A stretch of 64,000 bases of DNA from positions 1-64,000 of the forward strand of contig NZ_NSGF01000017.1 in NCBI RefSeq assembly GCF_002294995.1. Reading direction: 5' to 3'. A program made the position numbers and the translations under genes. This document shows, in pieces, positions 49,726 to 58,222 of the stretch. Numbering within the stretch: position 1 is the first letter of the stretch; each line of letters opens with the position of its first letter. The DNA comes from Mesorhizobium sp. WSM3860 (GTDB lineage: Bacteria; Pseudomonadota; Alphaproteobacteria; Rhizobiales; Rhizobiaceae). A model generated the notes under the pieces. It was not told the origin of the DNA, did not search any database, and worked only from the letters and a program-made list of their open reading frames with translations.

Positions 49726-51006
49726 ATGACCCGTACGCCCGGTTTCAACACTTTAGCCGTCCATGCCGGCGCCAAGCCCGATCCGGCGACCGGAGCGCGC
49801 GCCACGCCGATCTATCAGACCACCTCCTATGTCTTTGATGACGCCGACCACGCCGCCTCGCTGTTCGGGCTGAAGGCCTTCGGCAACATCTACACCCGCA
49901 TCATGAACCCGACGCAGGCGGTTCTCGAGGAGCGCCTGGCCGCGCTCGAAGGTGGAACGGCCGCGCTGGCCGTCGCCTCCGGCCACGCCGCCCAGGTCAT
50001 CGTCTTCCACAATCTGATGCGGCCCGGTGACAATTTCGTATCTGCCACAAAGCTTTATGGCGGTTCCATCAACCAATTCGGCCATGCCTTCAAGAATTAT
50101 GGCTGGGAGGTGCGCTGGGCCGATACCAACGATCCGTCGACTTTCGAGAGCCAGATCGACGACAATACCCGGGCGATCTTCATCGAGAGCCTCGCCAATC
50201 CGGGCGGCATCTTCGTCGATATCGAGAAGATCGGCGATATCGCCCGCAGGCACGGCCTGCCGCTGATCGTCGACAACACGCTGGCCTCGCCCTACCTCGT
50301 GCGGCCGATCGAGCACGGCGCCGACATCGTGGTGCATTCGCTGACCAAGTTCATCGGCGGCCACGGCAATTCGATCGGCGGCGCCATCGTCGACGGCGGC
50401 ACCTTCGATTGGTCAAAGTCGGGCAAATACCCGATGCTGTCGGAGCCTCGCCCTGAATATGGCGGCCTCGTTCTGCATGAGACTTTCGGCAACTTCGCCT
50501 TTGCCATTGCCGCGCGCGTGCTCGGCCTGCGCGACCTCGGCCCGGCAATCTCGCCCTTCAACGCCTTCCTGATCCTGACTGGCCTGGAAACTTTGCCGCT
50601 CAGAATGCAGCGTCATTGCGACAACGCAGCGAGCGTCGCCGCCTGGCTTTCGAACCATCCGAAAGTCGCCTGGGTGAACTATCCCGGACTGCCGAGCGAC
50701 AAGAACAGCGCACTGCAGAAGAAATACTCGCCGCAGGGCGCCGGTGCCGTATTCACCTTTGGCCTCAAGGCCGGCTATGAGGCCGGCATCAAGTTCGTCG
50801 AGGCACTGGAGCTGTTCTCGCACCTCGCCAATGTCGGCGACACCAAGTCGCTGGTCATTCACCCGGCCTCGACCACGCACCGCCAACTGTCCGACGAGCA
50901 GAAGGTGAAGGCCGGTGCAGGCCCGGACACGGTCCGCCTGTCGATCGGCATCGAGGACGTCAACGACATCGTTGCCGACCTGGAACAGGCTCTGAGCAAG
51001 GTCTGA
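49726..51006 (+). CDS. metY: O-acetylhomoserine aminocarboxypropyltransferase (PLP sulfhydrylase)
   Basis: The enzyme makes homocysteine from O-acetylhomoserine and sulfide in methionine synthesis. The 426-residue protein is a Cys/Met-metabolism PLP enzyme: YTRIMNPTQAVLEERLAALEGGTAALAVASGHAAQ, NTLASPYLVRPIEHGADIVVHSLTKFIGGHGNSIGG (PLP lysine about residue 209) and TKSLVIHPASTTHRQLSDEQ. The length and the inserted loop favour MetY over MetB/MetC. It is followed after five bases by a cupin gene. Confidence 0.92.
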   Translation: MTRTPGFNTLAVHAGAKPDPATGARATPIYQTTSYVFDDADHAASLFGLKAFGNIYTRIMNPTQAVLEERLAALEGGTAALAVASGHAAQVIVFHNLMRPGDNFVSATKLYGGSINQFGHAFKNYGWEVRWADTNDPSTFESQIDDNTRAIFIESLANPGGIFVDIEKIGDIARRHGLPLIVDNTLASPYLVRPIEHGADIVVHSLTKFIGGHGNSIGGAIVDGGTFDWSKSGKYPMLSEPRPEYGGLVLHETFGNFAFAIAARVLGLRDLGPAISPFNAFLILTGLETLPLRMQRHCDNAASVAAWLSNHPKVAWVNYPGLPSDKNSALQKKYSPQGAGAVFTFGLKAGYEAGIKFVEALELFSHLANVGDTKSLVIHPASTTHRQLSDEQKVKAGAGPDTVRLSIGIEDVNDIVADLEQALSKV

Positions 51007-51011
51007 GCGCG

Positions 51012-51356
51012 ATGTCCGCCTTTCTCTCGGTCGATCCCGAAACTGTCGAGCCGGAGGCCGGCGCGCCGGCGCCGGACCGCTTGATCTCCGGCGATCCGAA
51101 ATTCCGCACCTGGAATGTCGAGGAGCGGGACGGCAGCCTTTATGCCGGCATCTGGGAAGCGACGCCAGGCAAGTGGCGCATCGTCTATGACGAATGGGAA
51201 TTCTGCCACATCCTGTCCGGCGTTTCAGTAATCGCCGAGGACAGCGGCGACGCGCGCACGGTCAAGGCCGGCGACAGCTTTGTGCTGCGGCCGGGTTTCA
51301 AGGGCACCTGGGAAGTGCTGGAGACGACTCGCAAGGAATATGTGATCAAGCTTTGA
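51012..51356 (+). CDS. Cupin domain protein (DUF861 type)
   Basis: The 114-residue single-cupin protein has WEATPGKWRIVYDEWEFCHILSGVSVIAEDSGDARTVKAGDSFVLRPGFKGTWEVLE, the EutQ/DUF861 pattern. The usual metal-binding His pair is reduced (one His, CHILSG). It is co-transcribed with metY. The function is unknown. Confidence 0.85.
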   Translation: MSAFLSVDPETVEPEAGAPAPDRLISGDPKFRTWNVEERDGSLYAGIWEATPGKWRIVYDEWEFCHILSGVSVIAEDSGDARTVKAGDSFVLRPGFKGTWEVLETTRKEYVIKL

Positions 51357-51597
51357 CAGAGCCACTCCGGTTTCTGTGTTGAGTACGTTCGACATTGGCC
51401 GAGGCGTTTATCGTTTCGTCAGCCACGGGCGGAGCAAGGAGCGTAGCGACGCAGCGCAGACCCGAGGATCCATTCCGTGACTTTGAAGCTTTGCAGCGGT
51501 GCAGAATTCTGCTCCGTTTGCATCCCTTCGCCGAGGTCACTGCGCTCCGCTTCGCGTCGCTACGCCCAAGGGTGACGAAGGGTCAGAAGGCTTCAAC
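51357..51597. repeat. Intergenic repeat-like element with 12-bp inverted repeat
   Basis: This 241-bp gap holds no gene. GCGTAGCGACGC (51441-51452) and GCGTCGCTACGC (51554-51565) form a perfect 12-bp inverted repeat around about 100 bases. The GGAGCAAGGAGC and CGAGGATCCATTCCGTGAC segments inside look like parts of a dispersed element. Confidence 0.5.
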
Positions 51598-52836
51598 TCA
51601 AAACGCGGCGGAAAGGTCTTCCAGCCCGTGGAAGTGATAGGTATCGCGGAAACGCGGTTCTTCGGCCAAACGTAACTTTGGCAGCCGGTCGAACAGCGTC
51701 TTCAAGGACACTTGCAGTTCGAGCCTGGCCAGCGGCGCGCCTATGCAGAAATGAATGCCGGCGCCGAACGAGACGTTCTTCTGGTCTGTGCGCGCTGGGC
51801 TGAAAGTGCCAGGCCCGGCAAACGCCAGCGGATCATGATTGGCCATGCCGAGCAGCAGCGCGACCTTATCGCCGGGCTTGAGCAGAATGCCAGGCGTCAC
51901 TTCCATCTCTTCATAGGCATAGCGCAGGAACATGTGCAGCGGCGCATCGTAGCGCAGGCATTCCTCGACCGTGGCGGCATTGGCCTCCGGTGTTGCGAAG
52001 AAGCGGCGCGCATCGCCGCCCTGCGCGAGGATCGATCTCACGGCATTGCCGGTCTGGTGCACAGTTGCTTCGTGCCCTGCGTTGAGCAGAAGGATTGCTG
52101 AGGAAACCAGCTCGTCCTCCGAGAGCTTCTGGCCGTTGTCCTGGGCCTCGATCAGCAGCGAAAGCAAATCGTCGCCGGGTCTCTTGCGCCGCTCGGCGAC
52201 ATAGCCGCGCAGGAAAGCCGCGAAATCGCGCGCGGCGCGGTTGGCCGTTTCCTCGGTCTCGCGCGTGCGGCCGTGCATGTACATGGCGACCATCTGATGC
52301 GACCAGTCGAGCAGTTGCGGCCCCATCTCGACCGGAACGCCGAGCATCTCGGCGATGATGGTGATCGGCAAGGGCGAGGCGTAAGTGGGCAGAAGATCGA
52401 CGGAGCCCGGCTCGAAACGGTCGATCAGTTCATTGGCCAGAGCCTCGATGCGCGGCCTCAGCCGCTCGACCTGGCGCGAGACGAAGGCCCGATTGACCAG
52501 TGTCCGCAATCTCGTGTGGACCGGCGGCTCGAGTTCCAGCATGGAATTCGCCTCGATCGCGTCGAAGGCCGCGAGATGCGAGCGGTCGTCACTGAGACCG
52601 CGGCTGTCGGGAATGCCGGCCGGGTTCTGGCGGCCGAAACGGCGGTCGCGCAGCAGGCGGTTGACGTCGTCGAAGCCGCCAAAACACCAGAAGCCGTAGT
52701 CTTGCCAAAAGAAGGCATTGGATGCGCCATGCAGGAAAGCATAGGCCTCATAAGGGTTCTGAACGAAGGCGGGCTCGTGCGGATCGAGTCGCAGGCGGCG
52801 GCTGACGGGGTCGAACGTGAGATAGGGTGGCATCAT
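51598..52836 (-). CDS. Cytochrome P450
   Basis: The 412-residue soluble bacterial P450 has the I-helix AILLLNAGHEATVHQTGNAV with the acidic-Thr pair, the ExxR motif in VEECLRYDAP..MFLRYA, and the heme-thiolate loop VSFGAGIHFCIGAPLARLELQ with the Cys ligand. It therefore should hydroxylate a small organic compound, with electrons from a ferredoxin and reductase that are not encoded nearby. Substrate is unknown. No biosynthetic cluster surrounds it. Confidence 0.94.
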   Translation of the reverse strand: MMPPYLTFDPVSRRLRLDPHEPAFVQNPYEAYAFLHGASNAFFWQDYGFWCFGGFDDVNRLLRDRRFGRQNPAGIPDSRGLSDDRSHLAAFDAIEANSMLELEPPVHTRLRTLVNRAFVSRQVERLRPRIEALANELIDRFEPGSVDLLPTYASPLPITIIAEMLGVPVEMGPQLLDWSHQMVAMYMHGRTRETEETANRAARDFAAFLRGYVAERRKRPGDDLLSLLIEAQDNGQKLSEDELVSSAILLLNAGHEATVHQTGNAVRSILAQGGDARRFFATPEANAATVEECLRYDAPLHMFLRYAYEEMEVTPGILLKPGDKVALLLGMANHDPLAFAGPGTFSPARTDQKNVSFGAGIHFCIGAPLARLELQVSLKTLFDRLPKLRLAEEPRFRDTYHFHGLEDLSAAF

Positions 52837-52845
52837 GTTTGACCA

Positions 52846-52955
52846 TTAGAGCAATTCCAGGAAAAGTGTGTAGTGGTTTTCCGTCCGGAATTGCGTAAAA
52901 ACAAATGGTTAGAGCAGTTCAGCGTTTCCATGAAACGCTGAACTGCTCTAGCGCC
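52846..52955. repeat. Double-hairpin intergenic repeat
   Basis: The first hairpin pairs GCAATTCC (52851-52858) with GGAATTGC (52887-52894), with a nested GGAAAA/TTTTCC. The second is a perfect 19-bp inverted repeat (52910-52928 and 52932-52950) around the three-base loop CAT. Both start with the motif AGAGCA. This is a strong structured element. Confidence 0.75.
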
Positions 52956-53068
52956 TTGCCGGCCCGATGCCAGACCGCATCTTCGCGCCGTTCGCGCCGA
53001 CAGATTGAGCCAGGCTGGCCGCTGGAGAGGAAGAGCGCGTGGCCCGCACATGCCTCCGGCGGAGCGCT

Positions 53069-53791
53069 TCAGCGTCCCGTCTTCAGGACACCGGTCACCT
53101 TGGTGGCGATCGCGGCATCGAGCGCCTGCCAGTTCCCGAGCAGCTCGCGGGGGAAACGGTAGGTGAGGCTGAGATCGTCGCCGACCTGGATGTCGCGCTC
53201 GCAGGGGGCCAGCGATTCCTCGGCACTTGGGCCGCTCAGGCAGCGGGCGACGAACGGGTCTTTACCGGGACGGTCGGCGACCGCCAGCACCTCGTTGAGA
53301 TAGCCTGACTTCTCGGCGAAGCCGTAGAGCGTCGTCCCGCCCGGACTAGGCGTGCCCGGCTTGACGATCAGGGCGCTGTAGATTGGGGCGAAACGGCCGC
53401 TCATGTCGCGCGACATCATCCGCGGCTCGAATGACAGGAAGATGATCTTCCTGGTCGTGGCGTGGTTGAAGTCGTCGCGCGCGGCGGTGCTGTAGCCGTC
53501 CATTTCGGGATAGCGCAGATAAAGGTCGAGGCGCGAGGCGATGCCGTCGCGCCTGGCCTGGTCGAAGCGGATGAAGTTGGCCGGCACGCTGATCACATTG
53601 TTGCCCATGACGATCTGGCGCACGGTCGTGTCGTCGGTATAGCCGGCCATGGCGATGGACCGGCCGAGCCATTTGCCGCCGAGGCTGATAGCCACCGAAA
53701 GCAGGGCGAGCGCCGCGAAGACGTAGAAGACCCGCTTCATCAAGGTCGAGTCGACGACCTCGAATTCCTCCGCGGCGGCTGCCTCTCTCAT
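53069..53791 (-). CDS. Single-span membrane protein of unknown function
   Basis: The 240-residue protein has a cytoplasmic acidic start, one membrane helix (VFYVFAALALLSVAISLGG, about residues 21-40) and a periplasmic domain of about 195 residues. That domain contains GNNVISVPANFIRF, LYLRYPEMDGYS and two cysteines near the C-terminus (VARCLSG.. and LAPCERDI), likely a disulfide. I do not recognise a family. An ATG at 53740 is an alternative start just before the helix. Confidence 0.7.
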   Translation of the reverse strand: MREAAAAEEFEVVDSTLMKRVFYVFAALALLSVAISLGGKWLGRSIAMAGYTDDTTVRQIVMGNNVISVPANFIRFDQARRDGIASRLDLYLRYPEMDGYSTAARDDFNHATTRKIIFLSFEPRMMSRDMSGRFAPIYSALIVKPGTPSPGGTTLYGFAEKSGYLNEVLAVADRPGKDPFVARCLSGPSAEESLAPCERDIQVGDDLSLTYRFPRELLGNWQALDAAIATKVTGVLKTGR

Positions 53792-53900
53792 CGCGATTCC
53801 CCGATCCGCTCACCTGTCCTCAGGTGGCACAGCTGGCGCGGCATGGCTCTTGCAGCGCGTCGGCACGACTGTGCGGTCTCATGGTAAACGGTTGGTAAAG

Positions 53901-54245
53901 ATGGATCTCATGCTGCTCCCTCTCTACGCGTTTGCGGTCGGCCTGACGGCTTGCGGCCTCGCTGGCTCGGCGATGGAAATCGTCTGCGGCCGCCGGCTGG
54001 CCTTCGCCGAACCCTATGTCACGCCTGCGCATATTGTCCGCTCGCTCGCGGTGACCGCCTGTGCCGGTCCGTTCATGCTCACCAATGATGCGCTGGCTGC
54101 ACGGCGCGAGGGGCGCATCGGCACGCTGGCGCTGCTTTCCTGCGGCTGCACGGCTATGGCGTGGGCACTAGCGCTCGGCATCGTGTTGATCACCATTGCA
54201 TCCTGGGCAACGGGTCTCCTAAGCTCCACCGAATTCTCGGCATGA
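53901..54245 (+). CDS. Small three-span membrane protein (DUF6949-like)
   Basis: The 114-residue protein has three hydrophobic stretches (LLPLYAFAVGLTACGLAGSA, IVRSLAVTACAGPFMLTND and LALLSCGCTAMAWALALGIVLITIASWATGLL). I think it matches DUF6949, but from memory only. It lies 17 bp before the carbonic anhydrase-like gene. Confidence 0.65.
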   Translation: MDLMLLPLYAFAVGLTACGLAGSAMEIVCGRRLAFAEPYVTPAHIVRSLAVTACAGPFMLTNDALAARREGRIGTLALLSCGCTAMAWALALGIVLITIASWATGLLSSTEFSA

Positions 54246-54262
54246 GACGAATCGGAGAAAAG

Positions 54263-54790
54263 ATGCCGATCTATGCGATCGACGGGAAGGCACCCCGGTT
54301 CGAGGATGCCGAAACCAACTGGATAGCGCCTGACGCCACGCTGATCGGCGATATCACGATAGGCCGCAATGCCGGCTTCTGGTTCGGCGTCGTCATCCGC
54401 GGCGACGGTGAGCCGATCACCATCGGCGCCGACACCAACGTGCAGGAACACACGGTCATGCACACCGATCCGGGCTATCCGCTCAGCATCGGGCAGGGCT
54501 GCACGATCGGGCATCGCGCGCTGCTGCATGGCTGCACGGTCGGCGACAACAGCCTGATCGGCATGGGCGCCATCGTGCTCAACGGCGCGAGGATCGGCAA
54601 GAATTCGCTGGTCGGCGCCGGCGCTTTGGTGACGGAAAACAAGGTGTTCCCGGACAATTCGCTGATCGTCGGCTCGCCCGCCAAGGTGATACGGGTGCTG
54701 GACGACGCGGCAATCGAGAGGCTCCGCGTCTCGGCCGCGCACTATGTCGCCAACGGCAGGCGCTTCAAGACCGGGTTGAGGGAGCTCTGA
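54263..54790 (+). CDS. Gamma-carbonic anhydrase family protein
   Basis: The 175-residue protein is a left-handed beta-helix of hexapeptide repeats (IGDITIGRNAGFWFGVVIRGDGEPITIGADTNVQEHTVMHTD, IGQGCTIGHRALLHGCTVGDNSLIGMGAIV). The three metal His positions are present (QEHTVMH, GHRALLHGC). It could hydrate CO2, but many family members are inactive or act in other roles. GGAGAAAAG supports the ATG at 54263 over 54242. Confidence 0.92.
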   Translation: MPIYAIDGKAPRFEDAETNWIAPDATLIGDITIGRNAGFWFGVVIRGDGEPITIGADTNVQEHTVMHTDPGYPLSIGQGCTIGHRALLHGCTVGDNSLIGMGAIVLNGARIGKNSLVGAGALVTENKVFPDNSLIVGSPAKVIRVLDDAAIERLRVSAAHYVANGRRFKTGLREL

Positions 54791-54822
54791 GAGCGGTTCG
54801 GTCTGCCGTTTCGGCCGCGGCC

Positions 54823-55401
54823 TTATTGACTGCCTCGAGACATCGCCTCACGCAGCAGCGACGCCCCCGCTTCGAAACCGGCTTGGTCTGCACCTTCCAG
54901 GGCGGTTTCATTATCATCGATGCGCGTCCTGAGCGATGGATCCGCGCCCGACGCCAGAAGCAGGCGGATTGCCTCGGCGTCGCGCTGCGCCACCGCGTAA
55001 TGCAGAGGCGTCCAGTCGTTGACCCCGCGCATGTTGGGGTCGGCGCCGTGCTCGAGCAGGATCCGGATAAGCTGCAGCCTGTCCGGCCGCTCGGTGGATA
55101 GCGCGGCGATGATCGACGGGAAGCCGGCAGGATCCTGGTAATTCGGATTCGAGCCGGCATCAAGCAGCGTGGCGATCAAGGCGGCCGGGCTCCAATAGAT
55201 CGCGTATTCCAACGGATGGCCGAGGCCGAGCTCGAACGGCATCCTCTCGTCGTACCATCGCGCGGAGCCGCCGAGCGCCTTGCCAAGCCCCTCGAAATCC
55301 CCAGCCTTGAAGGCGTCGTCTATCGCCTTGAACAGCTTGGCGCGCTCACAGCGGTCGTCAGGGATTTTTAGCATCACCGTCCATCCAAAATAGACGGCCA
55401 T
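54823..55401 (-). CDS. Ankyrin repeat protein
   Basis: The 192-residue protein has three to four ankyrin repeats: HPLEYAIYWSPAALIATLLDAGSNPNYQD, FPSIIAALSTERPDRLQLIRILLEHGADPNMRG, NDWTPLHYAVAQRDAEAIRLLLASGADPSLR. These are protein-contact repeats; no enzyme domain is present and no signal peptide is seen. Start may be 55401 or the ATG at 55374. Confidence 0.88.
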   Translation of the reverse strand: MAVYFGWTVMLKIPDDRCERAKLFKAIDDAFKAGDFEGLGKALGGSARWYDERMPFELGLGHPLEYAIYWSPAALIATLLDAGSNPNYQDPAGFPSIIAALSTERPDRLQLIRILLEHGADPNMRGVNDWTPLHYAVAQRDAEAIRLLLASGADPSLRTRIDDNETALEGADQAGFEAGASLLREAMSRGSQ

Positions 55402-55446
55402 ATTGCTCCGGTCTGCCGCTCCGAGAAAGGTCCGAAGGGCGAGGGC

Positions 55447-55484
55447 AAAAAAAGCGGAGCCGGCCCGGGGACAGGGCCGGCTCC
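55447..55484 (-). terminator. Rho-independent terminator downstream of the transglutaminase-like gene
   Basis: GGAGCCGGCCC (55456-55466), a 7-base loop and GGGCCGGCTCC (55474-55484) read on the minus strand end in a run of seven T (55453-55447). Confidence 0.85.
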
Positions 55485-55587
55485 TAAAACCCGGTCGTTG
55501 GGGACGGGGAGGGTGGGGACTCGACCGGGCTTTTGCTAGACACGCCGTATGAATGCGGCGTGCTCAATCTCGTCGTGCATATCGTTG

Positions 55588-55612
55588 CCCAAAATACGCT
55601 GCGCATTTTGGG
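55588..55612. repeat. Hairpin near the 3' end of the transglutaminase-like gene
   Basis: CCCAAAAT (55588-55595) and ATTTTGGG (55605-55612) pair around nine bases, with GCAT-TCG flanks that partly extend the stem. Confidence 0.5.
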
Positions 55613-55629
55613 CGACATGCATTCGGGTC

Positions 55630-56235
55630 CTAGCGGACGCTGGCGACCGCGTCCTCGCGGCCGTCGTTGATCGAAACCCAAACGCCCGAATTTTCGGTCG
55701 ATTGACGTTTGAGGTAGGTGTAGACCGTGTCGTTCCAGGCGAGCACTTTCGGCTCGAGATTGTCGAGGATGAACTCGCCGAGGCTGGTGCGCACCGTCAG
55801 CACCGCGTGGCCGTCGCCGTTCGGCTGTCGCACGACCGTCATCAAAAGGTCGCCGGCGGGGACACCGGCGGCCATCAATTCGCGGCGCTTCTCCAGCGCG
55901 TAGTCCTCGCAGTCGCCAACACCGTTGTCGGGATAGGCCCAGTATTCCTCGACCCCGTAGATCTCCATATCGGTACGTGGCTTGACGCGGGTGTTGACCG
56001 AATTGTTGACGTTGATCATCGTCGCCCACAGCTTGCGGGTCAGCTCGACAGGAGACCCATTCGGCGTCCTCTCATTGCATTCGACCGGAATGCGCTGGCA
56101 GAATTCATAGTGGCCGACCGGCTGGGTGGTGCGGCCACCCGTATGCATGAATACCGGTCCCGCGCTTGCCGTGCCCCAGGCGGAAAGCTGCATCGCCATT
56201 GCCAAGAGCAACAGCTTGCCCCTCGTCATTTTCAT
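55630..56235 (-). CDS. Secreted transglutaminase-like cysteine peptidase (BTLCP, DUF920)
   Basis: The 201-residue protein has a signal peptide (TRGKLLLLAMAMQLSAWGTASA) and a transglutaminase-like cysteine peptidase domain. The catalytic parts are YPDNGVGDCEDYALEKRREL with the Cys, NGDGHAVLTVRT with the His, and EFILDNLEPK with the Asp. In Pseudomonas, LapG of this clan cuts an adhesin under c-di-GMP control; whether this one does is not known. GGGGAG upstream supports ATG 56235. Confidence 0.88.
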   Translation of the reverse strand: MKMTRGKLLLLAMAMQLSAWGTASAGPVFMHTGGRTTQPVGHYEFCQRIPVECNERTPNGSPVELTRKLWATMINVNNSVNTRVKPRTDMEIYGVEEYWAYPDNGVGDCEDYALEKRRELMAAGVPAGDLLMTVVRQPNGDGHAVLTVRTSLGEFILDNLEPKVLAWNDTVYTYLKRQSTENSGVWVSINDGREDAVASVR

Positions 56236-56448
56236 TATGGTAGTCTCCCCGTTTGAGAGAGACTGTGCCACGTTGGGATTTATTTGACGCAAAAACCCGA
56301 AGTAGAGATTGAGTAAAACGCCCGTAGATTAAATATAAAATTTGAACTATCTCGATTTCGGATTGTTGAGAATTTGACCGGGCGTCCCACCCGGATCGTG
56401 TGGCATCTCGACATGCCGCCCGGCTGCCAGAAGGCGCTGATCCGGCCA

Positions 56449-56477
56449 ACAAAAAACCGGCCGCTCGAGGCCGGTTT
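56449..56477 (-). terminator. Rho-independent terminator after the PilZ gene
   Basis: On the minus strand AACCGGCC, loop TCGAGC and GGCCGGTT (56476-56455) are followed by TTTTG. Confidence 0.88.
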
Positions 56478-56500
56478 ATGCATACCCGGACTCTAAGCGG

Positions 56501-57115
56501 TCAGGACCGCGGAGCGTTGAATTCCGAATCCAAGGTTTCCGGCCGCTGAATGACGGCGAACTCGATGGCGACGCCGTCCTCGAAGTGACGCACCACCTGG
56601 CCGCGCATCGTTCCCAGCATGACCTGCACGCCGATTGCTGGTTTGACGTCGATCTCGATCGCCGCGCCCGAGAGCGACAGGTCGATGATGCGGCACTGAT
56701 ACTGGCGCCCGTCGGTGAGCTGAAGCACGCCCATCGGATTGCGCGGCGCGACGCGCTCGTGGCGGCGGTCTTCCGGCAGGTCGAGCTCATGCTTGTTGGC
56801 AAGCCAGGTGAGCTGCGCGGCGAGCTTGTCCTTCTTGCGATCCGAAGCGATGACGGTCATGGCGAAGCCGTCCTGCGAGGTTCGCGTCACGATGCCTTCG
56901 ATGCGACCGATATGATCGATATAGGCAATGACCTTTTCGCCCGGCATGCCGACGCGATCGGTGCGCAAGGCGACATTGCCTGGCGACATGTCTATCACCT
57001 GGCACGCATGTTCCGTGCGGTCCTCCAGCATGAAGCGTCCGTAGATTTTTACCCGGACACGCTGAAAATTGCGGCGCTCCACACGGGACGGCGCATATTC
57101 CGCCGCTGACCTCAT
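56501..57115 (-). CDS. Double PilZ domain protein (c-di-GMP receptor)
   Basis: The 204-residue protein has two PilZ domains. The first (about 10-95) begins RRNFQRVRVKIYG and has DMSPGNVAL, where the expected [DN]xSxxG is one residue off. The second (about 110-195) begins DRRHERVAPRNPMG and has IIDLSLSGAAIEID, a full motif. Only the second is therefore expected to bind c-di-GMP well. No output domain follows, so it would act by contact with a partner. Confidence 0.88.
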   Translation of the reverse strand: MRSAAEYAPSRVERRNFQRVRVKIYGRFMLEDRTEHACQVIDMSPGNVALRTDRVGMPGEKVIAYIDHIGRIEGIVTRTSQDGFAMTVIASDRKKDKLAAQLTWLANKHELDLPEDRRHERVAPRNPMGVLQLTDGRQYQCRIIDLSLSGAAIEIDVKPAIGVQVMLGTMRGQVVRHFEDGVAIEFAVIQRPETLDSEFNAPRS

Positions 57116-57288
57116 GACTGCCTACACCCCGTTGGCATTCCGCGCGACGATGCGAGGAATTTCACCGCAAAAGCTACAGCAAAGCAGGTTAACAAAGGGG
57201 AAAACCGGTCCCCAAATGGCTTGGGATCGGACGCCTAGGCAAGGCAAAAGCCACGTCAGATCCGGGGGTAAAACCTCGCGATCCGGCC

Positions 57289-57930
57289 TTACTCGTTGCG
57301 CCCGCCATCGAAGACGACGAGGTGCCGGATCCGGCGCACGCGGCCGAGCGCCGAAATGGTCTCGGGCGCGTCGAACTCCGTCGGTACGAGCGACGGAACA
57401 TCGATCGCCGGCCGGTTTTTCAGGAACATCGGTTCCTTCTCGGGATCGATCACCCGGATCGCGTCGATCAGGGCGTCGGCGAGCGGGTCGGCACCAAGCC
57501 AGAATGGTCGATCCGCGGCGCTGACGATGCCGAGGCAGCGAGGGCTCTCGACGCCGTCGAGCGGCAGCGCCAGCAGCTCGAACTTGCAGGAACGGCCGTT
57601 TCGGCTGAATCCTTCATAGGTCAGAAGCAGCACCGATTTCTGGTCGAAGACGCCATGGATAAGCCGCGACATGAGCCGCTGGTCCTTCTCGCGCCAGAGC
57701 GAGGGGAAGGAGAACCCTTTGAGCTCGCGGCCGTAATAGGCGCAGAGCCTGGTGCCGGCCAGCCGGAACACGGCTTCGCCGCGTGTGTCGCGCTCCAGGA
57801 TGAACGTATCGGCCAAGAGCGTCTTGATGTCCGCCGGCTCCACTTCCGAACGTTTGGGAGCCGGGCGGCCATCACGCAGCCGGTTCCAATATTGGAACAG
57901 CGTGATTGATCCGTTCTGATTCATTTCCAT
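57289..57930 (-). CDS. PAS domain protein (PAS_5 type)
   Basis: The 213-residue protein has an N-terminal PAS_5 domain (about 10-150): FQYWNRLRDGRPAPKRSEVEPADIKTLLADTFILERDTRGEAVFRLAGTRLCAYYGRELKGFSFPSLW. No kinase or cyclase domain follows. It would sense a small ligand or redox state and contact a partner. It lies upstream of the PilZ gene on the same strand, 173 bp away. Confidence 0.85.
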   Translation of the reverse strand: MEMNQNGSITLFQYWNRLRDGRPAPKRSEVEPADIKTLLADTFILERDTRGEAVFRLAGTRLCAYYGRELKGFSFPSLWREKDQRLMSRLIHGVFDQKSVLLLTYEGFSRNGRSCKFELLALPLDGVESPRCLGIVSAADRPFWLGADPLADALIDAIRVIDPEKEPMFLKNRPAIDVPSLVPTEFDAPETISALGRVRRIRHLVVFDGGRNE

Positions 57931-58079
57931 TCCGCTCCGGCAATCTGTCTTTCTTGTTGTCCCATCGGCGAACAGACAGGGCGCCCTCCGATGACCTTCA
58001 TGCGGTGCGGAGCAGGATGCGTGCCAGCATCGTTAACGTTTGTTCACGTCTCGGGGCCGTTAAGGTTAACAAGTAGTTT

Positions 58080-58222
58080 ACGTTGCTTGCCGGCGGGGCC
58101 TGTGGCACATCAAAAACCACTCCAAAACGGTCGTTTCAGCAGCGATCGGCAGCACTTCAGTCAGTTTTCGGGGAGCAGGGGACTCGACCGGCCGTTCAGG
58201 GAAACCTGGACGGCTTTCTTTT
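58080..58222 (+). ncRNA. Candidate small RNA ending in an orphan terminator
   Basis: A strong terminator, GCCGTTCAGG, loop GAAA, CCTGGACGGC (58191-58214) and TTTCTTTT, stands alone before the rhomboid gene. GGGGAGCAGGGGACTCGACC lies just upstream, and GTCGTTTC and AGCGATCGG blocks precede it. A transcript of about 140 nt would fit. The 5' end is a guess, as no promoter was fixed. Confidence 0.35.
58191..58222 (+). terminator. Rho-independent terminator (orphan)
   Basis: The stem is 10 bp with one G-T pair and a GAAA tetraloop, followed by TTTCTTTT. It sits about 120 bp before the rhomboid gene. Confidence 0.8.
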
